Assembly: GCA_020636225.1 (NCBI GenBank) | Contig: JACJYI010000002.1 | Span: forward strand, 186,001 to 250,000 | From: Lewinellaceae bacterium | GTDB lineage: Bacteria > Bacteroidota > Bacteroidia > Chitinophagales > Saprospiraceae | Reading direction: 5' to 3' | DNA length: 64,000 nt | Shown here: positions 47,465 to 57,083 of the stretch, piece after piece | Layout of the letters: the number at the start of each line of letters is the position of its first letter | Position numbering within the stretch: the first letter of the stretch is position 1 | Translations under genes and position numbers: made by a program | Notes under the pieces: model-generated | The model's database searches: none | The model's input: the letters and a program-made list of their open reading frames with translations, nothing else | Told to the model about the DNA's origin: nothing

Positions 47465-48828
47465 ATCTACAGGCCCTTCAGCGGATCTACTTCCTCGGGA
47501 TCGGGGGTATCGGGATGAGTGCCTTGGCCCGCTACTTTCATCAGCGTGGAGTGCGGGTCTCTGGCTATGATAGATCTTCTACTCCATTGACTCGTCAACT
47601 GACGACAGAGGGGATCGATGTCCACTACGACACTGATCTGCACCAGTTGCCCGATCAGGTGGATATGGTGATTTATACGCCTGCCGTTCCTTCAGATCAT
47701 CCCGGATTTGATCATTTCCGGAAGCGTGGAGTGCCGTTCCACAAGCGCGCTGAGGTGTTGGGGATGATCAGCCAACATGCCCGATGCATTGCCGTTGCAG
47801 GAACCCATGGAAAAACGACCACGTCCACGATCATGGCCCATGTGCTCCGGACCGCCGGCGTGGATTGCTCTGCTTTTCTGGGTGGGATCAGCGGGAACTA
47901 TGGCACCAATTATCTCCTGGGGCATGACGACTGGATGGTGGTTGAGGCCGATGAATATGATCGATCATTTCTTCACTTGCATCCCACCGTATTGATCATC
48001 AATGCATTGGATCCCGACCATCTGGACATTTATCGGGATGAGGAGGACATGCGGAAGACTTATTACCAATTGATTCGCCAGGTCAAACCCGGTGGGATCG
48101 TCCTGTTGAAGGAGGGATTGGATATTCCCGACGCAGTCCTGTCGGAGATCAGGGGCGAGTGCTATGTCTTCGGTGAGGGATCGACGGATATCCGGTTGTC
48201 TGATATCCATCAATCCGACGTGCATCTGGTCTTTGATCTGGAGACGCCACAAGGGTCGTTTCCCCACATTGAATTCACGTTGCCCGGCCGTCATAATGCC
48301 TTGAATGCAGCCGCTTCATTTGCGACAGGTCTGTTGATTGGTCTGGATTCCAGTCGGATCCGGGAAGGCCTGTCATCCTTTCTCGGGGTAGGGCGTCGGT
48401 TCGACATTCATGTCAACACTGACACGGCCGTATATGTCGACGACTATGCCCATCATCCGGTCGAACTGGCAGGTTTGATCCAGGCAATGCGATCACGATT
48501 CCCCGGCCAGGAGATCACCGGGATATTCCAGCCTCATCTGTTCTCCCGGACTCGGGATTTTGCCGATGAATTTGCCCGGGTGTTGGATCAGTTCGATATC
48601 CCGCTGATCACGGAGATCTATCCGGCACGCGAGGCGCCGATACCGGGTGTGGACAGCCAGATGCTGCTCGACAGGATGACCAATCCAAGAAGGCAGCTGC
48701 TCCCCAAGGCGGATCTACTCGATTACATCCTTGCGAACAAGCCGGGTGTCCTGGTGACGGCAGGTGCCGGGGACATCGACCAATATATTCCTGACATCAT
48801 TTCAATACTCAATCCCTCCCGAACATGA
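47461..48828 (+). CDS. murC: UDP-MurNAc:L-alanine ligase
   Basis: 455 residues. The N-terminus IYFLGIGGIGMSALARYF is the MurC signature. The P-loop is AVAGTHGKTTTSTIMAHVLR, followed by EADEYDRSFLHLHPTVLIIN and DHLDIY. The C-terminal domain has VYVDDYAHHPVELAGLI and FQPHLFSRTRDF. It joins L-Ala to UDP-MurNAc, the first stem-peptide step. Many bacteria place murB and ddl next to murC; here ftsQ follows directly with an ATGA overlap. Confidence 0.97.
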   Translation: MNLQALQRIYFLGIGGIGMSALARYFHQRGVRVSGYDRSSTPLTRQLTTEGIDVHYDTDLHQLPDQVDMVIYTPAVPSDHPGFDHFRKRGVPFHKRAEVLGMISQHARCIAVAGTHGKTTTSTIMAHVLRTAGVDCSAFLGGISGNYGTNYLLGHDDWMVVEADEYDRSFLHLHPTVLIINALDPDHLDIYRDEEDMRKTYYQLIRQVKPGGIVLLKEGLDIPDAVLSEIRGECYVFGEGSTDIRLSDIHQSDVHLVFDLETPQGSFPHIEFTLPGRHNALNAAASFATGLLIGLDSSRIREGLSSFLGVGRRFDIHVNTDTAVYVDDYAHHPVELAGLIQAMRSRFPGQEITGIFQPHLFSRTRDFADEFARVLDQFDIPLITEIYPAREAPIPGVDSQMLLDRMTNPRRQLLPKADLLDYILANKPGVLVTAGAGDIDQYIPDIISILNPSRT

Positions 48829-49610
48829 ACAAGTCCTTTTTAAAGAAATGGAAGAAGCGCCATCGGCTGATCTGGCTGATGATCTTCATGCTGATTGGCA
48901 GTGTTTTGACGACATCCATGCTGTCAAAGCGCGAGGCGCTGGCTGCTGAGGTAATGATCGAGATCAAGCCATTGAAGAATGGTGGCGCATTGATCACCAT
49001 GGAGCAGGTGAAGACGCTCCTGGAAGCGAAATTTCCTACCAAAGATCCGGACCGGTTATCCCGTGTCCCGCTGAAACAACTGGAAGAAACGATCAATGCC
49101 CATCCACTGGTCCGGCATGCGGACGTATATGTCGACGCCAGAAACCGGGTTCGGGTCAGGATCGAGCAACCAGAACCATTGATCCGTGTCATTGATGGGC
49201 ATGCCGCGAGTTATTATCTGGATGCGGAAGGGCGACGGATTCCCCTTTCTACCGCCTATACGCCCAGAGTGATGGTCGCCACTGGCAGCATTCCTCCCTA
49301 CCGGGATAGTATTCTGAATTATCCGGACCATGTATTGAGCCAACTCGTGCAATTGAGTGCACACGTGGAGCAGGATGAATTTGTCAAGGCGTTGATCGAA
49401 CAGGTGTATGTGAAGAACAAGGAGATCTACCTGGTGCCCAAAATGGGTCAATTCGAAATCCTGCTGGGCGATGCCAGCCATCTCGAGGCGAAGTTCAGGC
49501 GGCTGAGGGCCTTTTATCAACATGTCCTCCCGGTAGCGGGCTGGGACAAGTATGAGCTGGTAAACCTTGCCTACAAAGGCCAAATCGTCTGTCGGAAGGT
49601 GTCTGCCTGA
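48825..49610 (+). CDS. ftsQ: Division protein FtsQ
   Basis: 261 residues. Short basic N-terminus (MNKSFLKKWKKRHR), one membrane helix (LIWLMIFMLIGSVLTTSML), then a periplasmic part with a POTRA-like region (MEQVKTLLEAKFPTKDPDRL; LEETINAHPLVRHADVYVD) and the FtsQ-type block RIEQPEPLIRVIDGHAASYY-LDAEG. The fit is by topology, the PEPLIRV motif and position between murC and ftsA. It bridges FtsL/FtsB to the rest of the divisome. It is followed by a 115-base gap with an internal promoter. Confidence 0.88.
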   Translation: MNKSFLKKWKKRHRLIWLMIFMLIGSVLTTSMLSKREALAAEVMIEIKPLKNGGALITMEQVKTLLEAKFPTKDPDRLSRVPLKQLEETINAHPLVRHADVYVDARNRVRVRIEQPEPLIRVIDGHAASYYLDAEGRRIPLSTAYTPRVMVATGSIPPYRDSILNYPDHVLSQLVQLSAHVEQDEFVKALIEQVYVKNKEIYLVPKMGQFEILLGDASHLEAKFRRLRAFYQHVLPVAGWDKYELVNLAYKGQIVCRKVSA

Positions 49611-49616
49611 AATTTG

Positions 49617-49631
49617 TTCACATAATGTGAA
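49617..49631. promoter_or_regulatory. TTCACAT / ATGTGAA palindrome upstream of ftsA
   Basis: Perfect 7-base arms around one A. The same word (ATGTGA/TCACAT) forms the palindrome before mraZ, but with the arms inverted. Confidence 0.4.
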
Positions 49632-49673
49632 TAAATCTTTAGGGATATTAAAAACACTTGTAATGTTTCCCAG

Positions 49674-49681
49674 TATCTTCG
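49674..49681 (+). promoter_or_regulatory. Internal -7 box for ftsA-ftsZ
   Basis: TATCTTCG, 44 bases before ATG 49726. It suggests that ftsAZ can be transcribed apart from the upstream genes. Confidence 0.5.
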
Positions 49682-49725
49682 CCGGTACGGGAAATTACAC
49701 CAGAAAACAGGTAAAACTGCCATAG

Positions 49726-51054
49726 ATGGAAGCCATGAACAAAGCAGGAGAGATCAAGCCATTTACTGTGGCACTCGATATCGGGACGACCAAAGTATGC
49801 GTCCTGATCGGTCGGAGGAATGAACATGGAAAGTTGGAAGTGCTCGGGTTCGGCAAAGTTGAATCCAATGGTGTTCTGCGCGGGGTTGTTTCGAATATCG
49901 AAAAGACCGTTCAGGCCATCAATGAGGCGATCCGGAAAGCGGAGCGGATGGCCGGATTTTCTGTTCGCCATGTCAATGTCGGAATCGCCGGGCAGCACAT
50001 CAAGTCCATCCAGCATCGCGGTATTCTGACTCGCGATAACAGCCAGGAGGAGATCAACGATTCGGACATCGACCGGTTGATCATGGACATGCACAAATTG
50101 CAACTGCCTCCGGGGGAGAAGATCATCCATATCATCCCCCAGGAATATACCGTGGACAATGAACAGGGGATCATCGATCCCAGGGGGATGTCGGGAGTGC
50201 GACTGGAAGCCAATTTCCACATTGTCACCGGACAGGTGACCGCGATCCAGAATCTCAATCGCTGCATTGAAAAGTCGCAGCTGACAGTTGATGAGATCAC
50301 CCTGGAGCCGATTGCTTCCGGGACATCGGTCCTCAGTCAGGAGGAAAAAGATGCCGGTGTGGCATTGGTCGACATTGGTGGGGGCACCACGGACATCACC
50401 ATTTTCCATGAAGGGATCATTCGCCATACCGCGGTCATCCCATTTGGTGGAAATGTGATCACCAAGGATATCAAGGAGGGTTGCAATATCATGGTGGACC
50501 GGGCAGAAAAGCTCAAGGTCCAGTTTGGTTCAGCCCTGGCCAGTGAGGTGTTCGACAATCTGGTGATTTCGATTCCCGGGCTGAAAGGCCATGGACACAA
50601 GGAGATCACCGAGAAGAATCTCGCCCGGATCATCCAGGCCCGTGTGGAAGAAATCCTGGATTACGTGATGTGGGAGATCCAGAAAGCCGGATTCGAGCGG
50701 AAGCTGGTCGGTGGGATCGTGCTGACCGGTGGAGGAGCCATGTTGCGTCATATCGCGCAATTGACCGCGTATCATACCGGGTTGACCACCCGGGTCGGGC
50801 AGCCGAACGAGCATCTGGCTCATGGCTACCCGAAGGATCTGGCCAGTCCGATCTATTCCACGGCCCTGGGACTGCTCCTCAGAGGCATGGAGAAGCCCTA
50901 CCTGCCCGAGGAGGACCGTGAGGAAATCTACAATTCGGATCAAGGCTCACCTGACACATCCAATACCGTCGAGGAGACTGGTTCCGGTTGGTTCAACCGG
51001 ATGTTCGAACGGGCCAAGGACTGGATCAAGGAAGAACAGGATTCCAGTCTCTGA
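49726..51054 (+). CDS. ftsA: Division protein FtsA
   Basis: 442 residues; ATG 49735 is an alternative start. Actin-like ATPase that tethers FtsZ filaments to the membrane. Phosphate 1 motif VALDIGTTKVCVLIGRRNE, the 1C subdomain (VNVGIAGQHIKSIQHRGI), phosphate 2 VALVDIGGGTTDITIF, and adenosine motif IVLTGGGAMLRHIAQL. The C-terminal 50 residues are a Gly/Ser/Asp linker ending in the amphipathic helix WFNRMFERAKDWIKEE, the expected membrane-targeting segment. It precedes ftsZ by 39 bases. Confidence 0.96.
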   Translation: MEAMNKAGEIKPFTVALDIGTTKVCVLIGRRNEHGKLEVLGFGKVESNGVLRGVVSNIEKTVQAINEAIRKAERMAGFSVRHVNVGIAGQHIKSIQHRGILTRDNSQEEINDSDIDRLIMDMHKLQLPPGEKIIHIIPQEYTVDNEQGIIDPRGMSGVRLEANFHIVTGQVTAIQNLNRCIEKSQLTVDEITLEPIASGTSVLSQEEKDAGVALVDIGGGTTDITIFHEGIIRHTAVIPFGGNVITKDIKEGCNIMVDRAEKLKVQFGSALASEVFDNLVISIPGLKGHGHKEITEKNLARIIQARVEEILDYVMWEIQKAGFERKLVGGIVLTGGGAMLRHIAQLTAYHTGLTTRVGQPNEHLAHGYPKDLASPIYSTALGLLLRGMEKPYLPEEDREEIYNSDQGSPDTSNTVEETGSGWFNRMFERAKDWIKEEQDSSL

Positions 51055-51093
51055 TCCCAGGTTATCTATTTATTCGTTGTTAAAAAACACCCC

Positions 51094-52485
51094 ATGATGG
51101 AATTCTTAGTCTCTCACGATAGCAGTCACATCATTAAAGTCATTGGTGTGGGCGGTGGAGGAAGCAATGCCGTGAACCACATGTTTGAACAGGGGATCAC
51201 CGGTGTTGATTTTATTGTGTGCAATACGGACAGCCAGGCATTGGCCCTCAGTCCGGTACCCGTGCGGATGCAGCTGGGGCCCAACCTGACCGAAGGTCGT
51301 GGTGCTGGTTCTATTCCCGATGTCGGGAAAGAGGCGTGCCTGGAGTCGGTAGAAGACATTCAGCGCCTTCTGGAGAACAATACCAAAATGCTCTTCATCA
51401 CGGCCGGCATGGGCGGTGGTACCGGTACCGGTGCTGCGCCGATCATTGCCAAAGTGGCCCGGGAGCTCGGGATCCTGACAGTGGGAATCGTGACCATCCC
51501 GTTCCAGTTTGAAGGGAAGCGGCGACAGACCCAGGCCATGCATGGACTGGAGCAATTGAAGAAAAATGTGGACACCCTCATTGTCATCACCAACGAACGG
51601 CTGCGCGAGATCTACGGTGATCTCGGATTGCGTGATGCCTTCTCTCATGCCGACGATATTCTGACCACGGCTGCACGGGCGATCGCCGAGATCATCACGG
51701 TTCCCGGCTACATCAACGTCGACTTTGCCGATGTGAATACGGTGATGCGCGACAGTGGCGTGGCCATCATGGGAGTCGGGATCGCGGAAGGGAGCGATCG
51801 GGCTCGGCAGGCCATTGATCTGGCCATGAGCTCTCCTCTCCTGGAAGACAACAATATCCAGGGGGCCCAGCATATTCTCCTCAATATCTCCTCCGGGACA
51901 CGGGAGGTCACCATGGACGAGATCATGATGATCACCGATTATGTGCAGGGAGAGGCCGGCGAAGGCACAGATGTGATCTGGGGCAATTGTTACAATGAGG
52001 CCTTGGGAGACAAACTGTCCGTGACCCTGATCGCTACCGGGTTTACTTCCAAAGGTGCCCCGGATCGGATATCGAAAGGTGGCCGTCAGGTCCATATCCT
52101 GGATGATGATGCCAGAACGAATTTTACGACCCAGGAGCATTCCTCCCTTCAGGACATCACCGCGAATACCCTGGAGAATACCAGTGGCCGGACCACGGAT
52201 TGGGAGACGGCTGTCAGGCCAACTCGACCAGTGTCCAACACCCAGCCGGTCAATCCCGCAGCGATGACCCGGTATCAACCGGGAGGTGCACCAGTCAAGC
52301 TGAGTTCACCCAAGATCATCTCTGATCTGGAGAACGAGCCAGCCTTTGCTCGTCGCGGGATCAAACTGGACGATGAAACACCTTCAACCGATGAGACCCG
52401 GTCTCGCATTTCGGTCAATGACAATGACGAACCGGACCTCTTCAATACCTTGCCATACCTGCATGACAAAGGGTCGGTGGACTAG
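51094..52485 (+). CDS. ftsZ: Division tubulin FtsZ
   Basis: 463 residues. GTPase that forms the Z ring. The N-terminus has IKVIGVGGGGSNAVNHMFEQ, and the tubulin signature GGGTGTGAAP appears in ITAGMGGGTGTGAAPIIA. The T7 loop lies in VNVDFADVNTVM (written here as INVDFADVNTVM). The globular part ends near residue 320. A 120-residue variable linker follows, and the C-terminal end FNTLPYLHDKG probably is the conserved peptide for FtsA binding. This linker is long, as in other Bacteroidota. A terminator lies downstream at 52517-52545. Confidence 0.97.
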   Translation: MMEFLVSHDSSHIIKVIGVGGGGSNAVNHMFEQGITGVDFIVCNTDSQALALSPVPVRMQLGPNLTEGRGAGSIPDVGKEACLESVEDIQRLLENNTKMLFITAGMGGGTGTGAAPIIAKVARELGILTVGIVTIPFQFEGKRRQTQAMHGLEQLKKNVDTLIVITNERLREIYGDLGLRDAFSHADDILTTAARAIAEIITVPGYINVDFADVNTVMRDSGVAIMGVGIAEGSDRARQAIDLAMSSPLLEDNNIQGAQHILLNISSGTREVTMDEIMMITDYVQGEAGEGTDVIWGNCYNEALGDKLSVTLIATGFTSKGAPDRISKGGRQVHILDDDARTNFTTQEHSSLQDITANTLENTSGRTTDWETAVRPTRPVSNTQPVNPAAMTRYQPGGAPVKLSSPKIISDLENEPAFARRGIKLDDETPSTDETRSRISVNDNDEPDLFNTLPYLHDKGSVD

Positions 52486-52516
52486 AGATTCGACAGGTAC
52501 AATACAATGGAGCAAG

Positions 52517-52545
52517 CGGGGGGCCTAGGTCCCCCGTTTCTTTTT
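52517..52545 (+). terminator. Terminator of the dcw cluster
   Basis: CGGGGG and following bases (52517-52525) pair with GGTCCCCCG (52528-52536), closing on CTAG, followed by TTTCTTTTT. It overlaps the last codons of the convergent sortilin-like gene. Confidence 0.85.
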
Positions 52546-55437
52546 CCGGACAACCCTGAACTGCTTCTGGACCTCGAGTTCGCCTTCCTGCATTGACAGG
52601 ATGTAGGTGCCTGGCAGGAGATAGGTCTTGCCATTGTCCGATGCCAATGGTGCTTCATCCCCGCTCTTGGCCAGATGTTTTGACCACTGGTTCAATGCTT
52701 TGGTATTGGCGACATCGAGCGAATAGGTCCAACTGGACAATCCTCGGCCTACAGCTGCTTCGCCGGATGCCAGGATGATGTTCGGATGCCCTTCAGGGAA
52801 TATCTTGTATTCAACATTCCGATCGGATCGGGAGAATGTCCAGACGGTTAGTCCGGGATCCTGGGGTTCCTGCCATTTACTCCATGATTTTCCCCAGTTG
52901 GGGTTGTAGTCCACATCCTCCGGGTCGAAGAGCACCAATTCCTGGTCAGTGATCTCCGGTTTGAGCACTTGTACCTTGCGGATATCCGCGGAATAAAAGG
53001 AGCGTCCATGCGTGCCCAGGACCAGGGTGCCCGATGGCCGATGGATGACCAGGTCGTGCACCGGCACGCGGGGAAGGCTCCGATCCAGGGGCATAAAGCG
53101 CTGTCCCCGGTCCAGACTGGCATAGACACCATGATCGGTGCCCACATAGATCAGGTCCGGATTTTCCGGGTCTTCCCGGATCACATTGACGGGTTCTGCT
53201 GGCAGGTCCAGACCGATCTGTTGCCAGGTCTGGCCATAATCATCCGATCGATACACCAGGGCATCAAAGAGATCCCAGCGATAGCCGTTCAACGCGAGGT
53301 ACACCCGGCCCTCCTTGTGTTGGGAGGCCTGTATGCGGGAAACCCACAGATCTTCCGGCAATCCATCTGTGATCCTGGTCCAGCTGTATCCGCCGTCCCG
53401 ACTGACATGGACCAGCCCATCATCGCTACCTGTATAGAGGAGGCCAAAACGCAAGGGAGATTCATGAATGCTGGTCAGCGTGCCGTACGGAACGTCCCCT
53501 TGTCGACCGCCCCGGGTCAAGTCGCCGCTGATCTCGTCAAAGTGGTCTCCCCGGTCAAGGGAACGCAGGAGTTTCTGTGCGCCCATGTAGAGGATGTCGG
53601 GTTGATGTCGTGAAAGATGAATGGGGGTTTGCCAGTTCCATCGATAGGGGCGTTGGCCCAAGGCCGGTTTCGGGGTGATTAGTTGCTGATCACCTGTTTC
53701 CGTATCAATGCGGTAGTAGAATCCAAACTGGTAGCCGGTATATACGATGCGATTCTCTTCCCTGGGATCGATCTCGACCTGCATGCCGTCTCCTCCCAGG
53801 AGCATCCGATACGGGTACTGCCCGGTCATTTCCCAACGCAGGGACCCGTTATATGTCGAAGGGCCTTTCCAAACCCCGTTATCCTGCAAGCCACCGTACA
53901 AATTGAACGGTTTCCGGTCATCGACATTCACGGAGTAGAACTGCCCCACGGGTGGGCGATTAGCCCGGATCCAGGTTCTACCGGTATCCTGGCTGATATT
54001 GATCCCACCGTCATTGCCAAGAATAAGGTGCCCGGGGTCAGCAGGATTGATCCAGAGGGCATGATGATCTGCGTGCACATTTTCGCGGTGAATGGAGGAG
54101 AAGGTCTTTCCGCCATCCAATGACCGAAGGACGGGAACGCCCATGATGAATAGCTGATCGGGTTGTTCAACCTGCACACGGATCTGGCCAAAATAGTAAC
54201 CGTATGAATAGAATATGTCATCCAGGTACTCCTCGTGAGTTTTCTCCCAGGTGGATCGACCCGATGGCAGACGATAGACCTCGGCACCCACCACCGGAGT
54301 GTCAAACAGCAGGCTGTTCGCTTCCTCTATGTAATCTACCAATGCCGATGGCTGGATGGAATCCTGCCGGATCAGCTGGATGACCTTCTCAGCATCGTAT
54401 TGTTCGGGAAAATCGTGGTCATCCAGATAGCGCTGGATCTTCTTCGGTGGCAGGGAGAGGAAGGCGGCCCTGGTCATGGTGCGGAGTTCGGATTTCGAGA
54501 TCCGGCTGGTATCCTGCTCCGCTTTGCTCACCGGTCTGCGGTTCTGGTTGTCCAGGATCGCATAGACCTCCGGCTGATCACCACGATATCCCATGGCCAG
54601 ACCGATCCGGCCTACTCCTTCGCCTGTCGGGAACCCTGTTTCCGGAGAGGAGATCAACTCCCAGGAGCCTCCTCCATCCCGTGTTTCGTAAATGCCAGAA
54701 GAGGATCCGGATTCGGACAGGTTCCATGCCTTGCGATCACGTTCCCAGATGGCAGCATACAGGTGATCGGATTGTCTGGGGTCCAGGATCAGGTCAACTG
54801 CTCCTGAACGATCGTCCACGAACAAGGTCCGTTCCCAGGAGTCACCACCATTGGTAGTGCGATAGACACCCCGTTCGGGATTGTCTGAATACAGGTGGCC
54901 GAGAACGGCGACCCATACCGTTGCCGGGTCATCTGGATGCAAGATAACCCGACCGATATGATGGCTTTCCGGTAAGCCTTTGTATTGCCAGTGCTGGCCA
55001 AAATCCGGACTGAAGTACATCCCCACACCGGCGTAGCTGGATCGACTGGAGTTGACCTCGCCCGTGCCCACCCAAATCGTCCGGTTTGTCCAGTCTGTGG
55101 CAATGGCGCCGATGGTCATCACCGCTTCCTGATCGAACAGTGGCGTAAAGGATGCCCCATTCGTGGTCGTATGCCACAATCCACCCGAGGCGTAGGCCAC
55201 CAGGAATTCGGAGGAATTCGCGGGATTCACAGCCAGGTCGACCACCCGTCCGCTGAAGATGCTGGGCCCTACCGATTTGAATGTGATCTGGCTGAGCCAA
55301 CCGCTCTCGGCCATAGCCTCCCAGGTTTTCCGGGCATCGAGCCGGGTTTCGCCGGGAGTAGGGACGATTCCCTGGGAATGGCCGATCCAGGGGGTGGCCA
55401 GGATGGCAAGGAGGAGAAGAATACGCAAAGGGTTCAC
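52525..55437 (-). CDS. Secreted sortilin/VPS10-like beta-propeller protein (BNR repeats), copy 2
   Basis: 970 residues from GTG 55437 (NPLRILLLLAILATPWIGHS signal peptide). TTG 55479 in the same frame is less likely. Asp-box repeats include TTNGGDSW, TRDGGGSW, SLDGGKTF, SQDTGRTW, SRDGGYSW and SDDYGQTW. It shares with copy 1 (867-3986) the framework SVGPSIFSGRV / EIGPYRGGRS, YASGGLWHTTTNGASF, and the WIGTGEVNSS-type stretch. It also has an inserted helical part near residues 280-370 (SKAEQDTSRISKSELRTMTR) that copy 1 does not show. The C-terminus is basic (FRVVRKKKRGT), without a T9SS domain. Function unknown. Convergent with ftsZ. Confidence 0.8.
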   Translation of the reverse strand: MNPLRILLLLAILATPWIGHSQGIVPTPGETRLDARKTWEAMAESGWLSQITFKSVGPSIFSGRVVDLAVNPANSSEFLVAYASGGLWHTTTNGASFTPLFDQEAVMTIGAIATDWTNRTIWVGTGEVNSSRSSYAGVGMYFSPDFGQHWQYKGLPESHHIGRVILHPDDPATVWVAVLGHLYSDNPERGVYRTTNGGDSWERTLFVDDRSGAVDLILDPRQSDHLYAAIWERDRKAWNLSESGSSSGIYETRDGGGSWELISSPETGFPTGEGVGRIGLAMGYRGDQPEVYAILDNQNRRPVSKAEQDTSRISKSELRTMTRAAFLSLPPKKIQRYLDDHDFPEQYDAEKVIQLIRQDSIQPSALVDYIEEANSLLFDTPVVGAEVYRLPSGRSTWEKTHEEYLDDIFYSYGYYFGQIRVQVEQPDQLFIMGVPVLRSLDGGKTFSSIHRENVHADHHALWINPADPGHLILGNDGGINISQDTGRTWIRANRPPVGQFYSVNVDDRKPFNLYGGLQDNGVWKGPSTYNGSLRWEMTGQYPYRMLLGGDGMQVEIDPREENRIVYTGYQFGFYYRIDTETGDQQLITPKPALGQRPYRWNWQTPIHLSRHQPDILYMGAQKLLRSLDRGDHFDEISGDLTRGGRQGDVPYGTLTSIHESPLRFGLLYTGSDDGLVHVSRDGGYSWTRITDGLPEDLWVSRIQASQHKEGRVYLALNGYRWDLFDALVYRSDDYGQTWQQIGLDLPAEPVNVIREDPENPDLIYVGTDHGVYASLDRGQRFMPLDRSLPRVPVHDLVIHRPSGTLVLGTHGRSFYSADIRKVQVLKPEITDQELVLFDPEDVDYNPNWGKSWSKWQEPQDPGLTVWTFSRSDRNVEYKIFPEGHPNIILASGEAAVGRGLSSWTYSLDVANTKALNQWSKHLAKSGDEAPLASDNGKTYLLPGTYILSMQEGELEVQKQFRVVRKKKRGT

Positions 55438-55510
55438 TGGTATACTGTTTTCTTGGGGCAAAATACCGCATTCCACCAACAGTGATATCAGGTGTGCCCC
55501 GTGAGCGTTC

Positions 55511-55518
55511 TATCTTTG
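55511..55518 (+). promoter_or_regulatory. -7 box for the LptF/LptG gene
   Basis: TATCTTTG, exact consensus, 17 bases before TTG 55536. It falls inside the longer GTG-initiated frame (55482) and so supports the TTG start. Confidence 0.6.
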
Positions 55519-55535
55519 TCCTTTATCTCCATCCG

Positions 55536-57083
55536 TTGAAGCGCATAGACTGGTACCTGATTCGTTCATTCATCACCCCATTTGTGGGCACCTTTTTTAT
55601 TGCCCTCTTTGTGCTGATCCTCCAGGTGCTATGGGTGTACATCGATGATATCATCGGCAAGGGCTCCAGTCTCCTGTTCATTCTGGAGATGGTCTTTTAC
55701 CTGTCCATGTCCCTGGTGCCATTAGCCCTGCCGATCGCTGTACTGATCAGTTCCGTGATGGTTCTTGGCAACCTGGCGGAACGATATGAACTGTCCAGCA
55801 TGAAATCTGCAGGGGTGTCCCTTGGCAGGGTGATGCGGCCTCTTTTCTTCCTGGTATTGGGCATCTCGGTGTTCTCCTTTGTCTGCTCCAACTGGTTCAT
55901 TCCTATCGCCAATCTGAAGGGAAAGACCCGTTTGTATGATGTGCGCAAGCAAAAACCCAGCCTGAACCTCGAGGCAGGGACTTTCAATACGGATTTCGAC
56001 CAGTATGTCATCTATGTTGGGGGAAAATCAGAGGATGCCCGGACCATCTATGATGTGATGGTCTATCCGGAGGATAACTCAAGGCTCTTTCAGGTGATCA
56101 CGGCACGGGAAGGACGCTTGTACAGTTCGTCTGATCAGCGATATCTGATCATGGAGCTCAATGATGGATTCCAGTACCAGGAGACCGACCAACAGGCAGG
56201 AGGGAGTGGGGGGCGACCATTCGTGCGGACGACATTCGGTCGTTGGGAAAAGAAATTTGATCTCGGACAGTTTGACCTGGATCGAACAGATGAGTCCTCC
56301 TTCAAGACGAATGCCTCCGTGATGACCATCGCTCAGATCCATGAGGCCAGGGACTCGGTGCTTCGAATGCGTGAGCAACGGGATCTTGCCTTTCAGCAAC
56401 AGGTGAAGCCTTACCTTCCTCCCCCGGGAGAACAGGATACAGTGCAGGGCAACCGGCCTGTCAGGTCAATCCTGTCAGGAAAAACAACAGAAACAGGCAC
56501 TCAGGATATCACGGGTACCGTGACCACATACGAACCAGTGGCTGTGCAGATGCTTTCCCAGGAGGAGCAACCCGAACATCCGGAACAATTGATCCAGCTG
56601 TTTCCCGCCAAGGATCATGGGCTCCTGGTCAATCGGGCAAGGACCATGGCCCGATCGGTACAGGGAGAAATCGCTTCGACACAGCGCATGAACGAAGAAT
56701 TGAACAAGAGCCTGGCCAAGTACAATATCGAAGTGCACCTGAAGTATAGCCTTGCGGCGATCTGCCTGATCTTTCTCCTCGTGGGCGGTCCCATGGGGGC
56801 CATCGTGCGAAAGGGAGGATTCGGATATCCGATGCTCATTGCCATCATCTTCTTCATCTTTTTCATGATCATGAACATGCTGTTCAAGAATCTGGCGATG
56901 AAACTGGTGATCTCACCGTTCCTGGGGGCCTGGTTGCCCAATATGATCCTGCTACCTCTCGGTCTTTTCCTGACGCTTCGGGCCATGAAGGATGCCAAGA
57001 TCGTGGACACTGACCTGGTGGTTCAGCCGGTGTTGAATGTTTTCCGGAAGTGGTTTGCCCGGACGAAAGCCAAGCCAGCATGA
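55536..57083 (+). CDS. LptF/LptG-family permease
   Basis: 515 residues from TTG 55536, giving the family N-terminus KRIDWYLIRSFITPFVGTFF. A GTG at 55482 would add 18 residues, but they precede the -7 box. Three membrane helices lie in the first 130 residues (FIALFVLILQVLWVYIDD; LVPLALPIAVLISSVMVLG), and three at the C-terminus (LAAICLIFLLVGGPMGAIV; LIAIIFFIFFMIMNMLF; NMILLPLGLFLTLRAM). Between them is the periplasmic jellyroll. LptF/G form the channel of the Lpt ABC machine that extracts LPS. Which of the two this is cannot be told. It is followed by a PAP2 gene with ATGA overlap. Confidence 0.88.
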   Translation: MKRIDWYLIRSFITPFVGTFFIALFVLILQVLWVYIDDIIGKGSSLLFILEMVFYLSMSLVPLALPIAVLISSVMVLGNLAERYELSSMKSAGVSLGRVMRPLFFLVLGISVFSFVCSNWFIPIANLKGKTRLYDVRKQKPSLNLEAGTFNTDFDQYVIYVGGKSEDARTIYDVMVYPEDNSRLFQVITAREGRLYSSSDQRYLIMELNDGFQYQETDQQAGGSGGRPFVRTTFGRWEKKFDLGQFDLDRTDESSFKTNASVMTIAQIHEARDSVLRMREQRDLAFQQQVKPYLPPPGEQDTVQGNRPVRSILSGKTTETGTQDITGTVTTYEPVAVQMLSQEEQPEHPEQLIQLFPAKDHGLLVNRARTMARSVQGEIASTQRMNEELNKSLAKYNIEVHLKYSLAAICLIFLLVGGPMGAIVRKGGFGYPMLIAIIFFIFFMIMNMLFKNLAMKLVISPFLGAWLPNMILLPLGLFLTLRAMKDAKIVDTDLVVQPVLNVFRKWFARTKAKPA

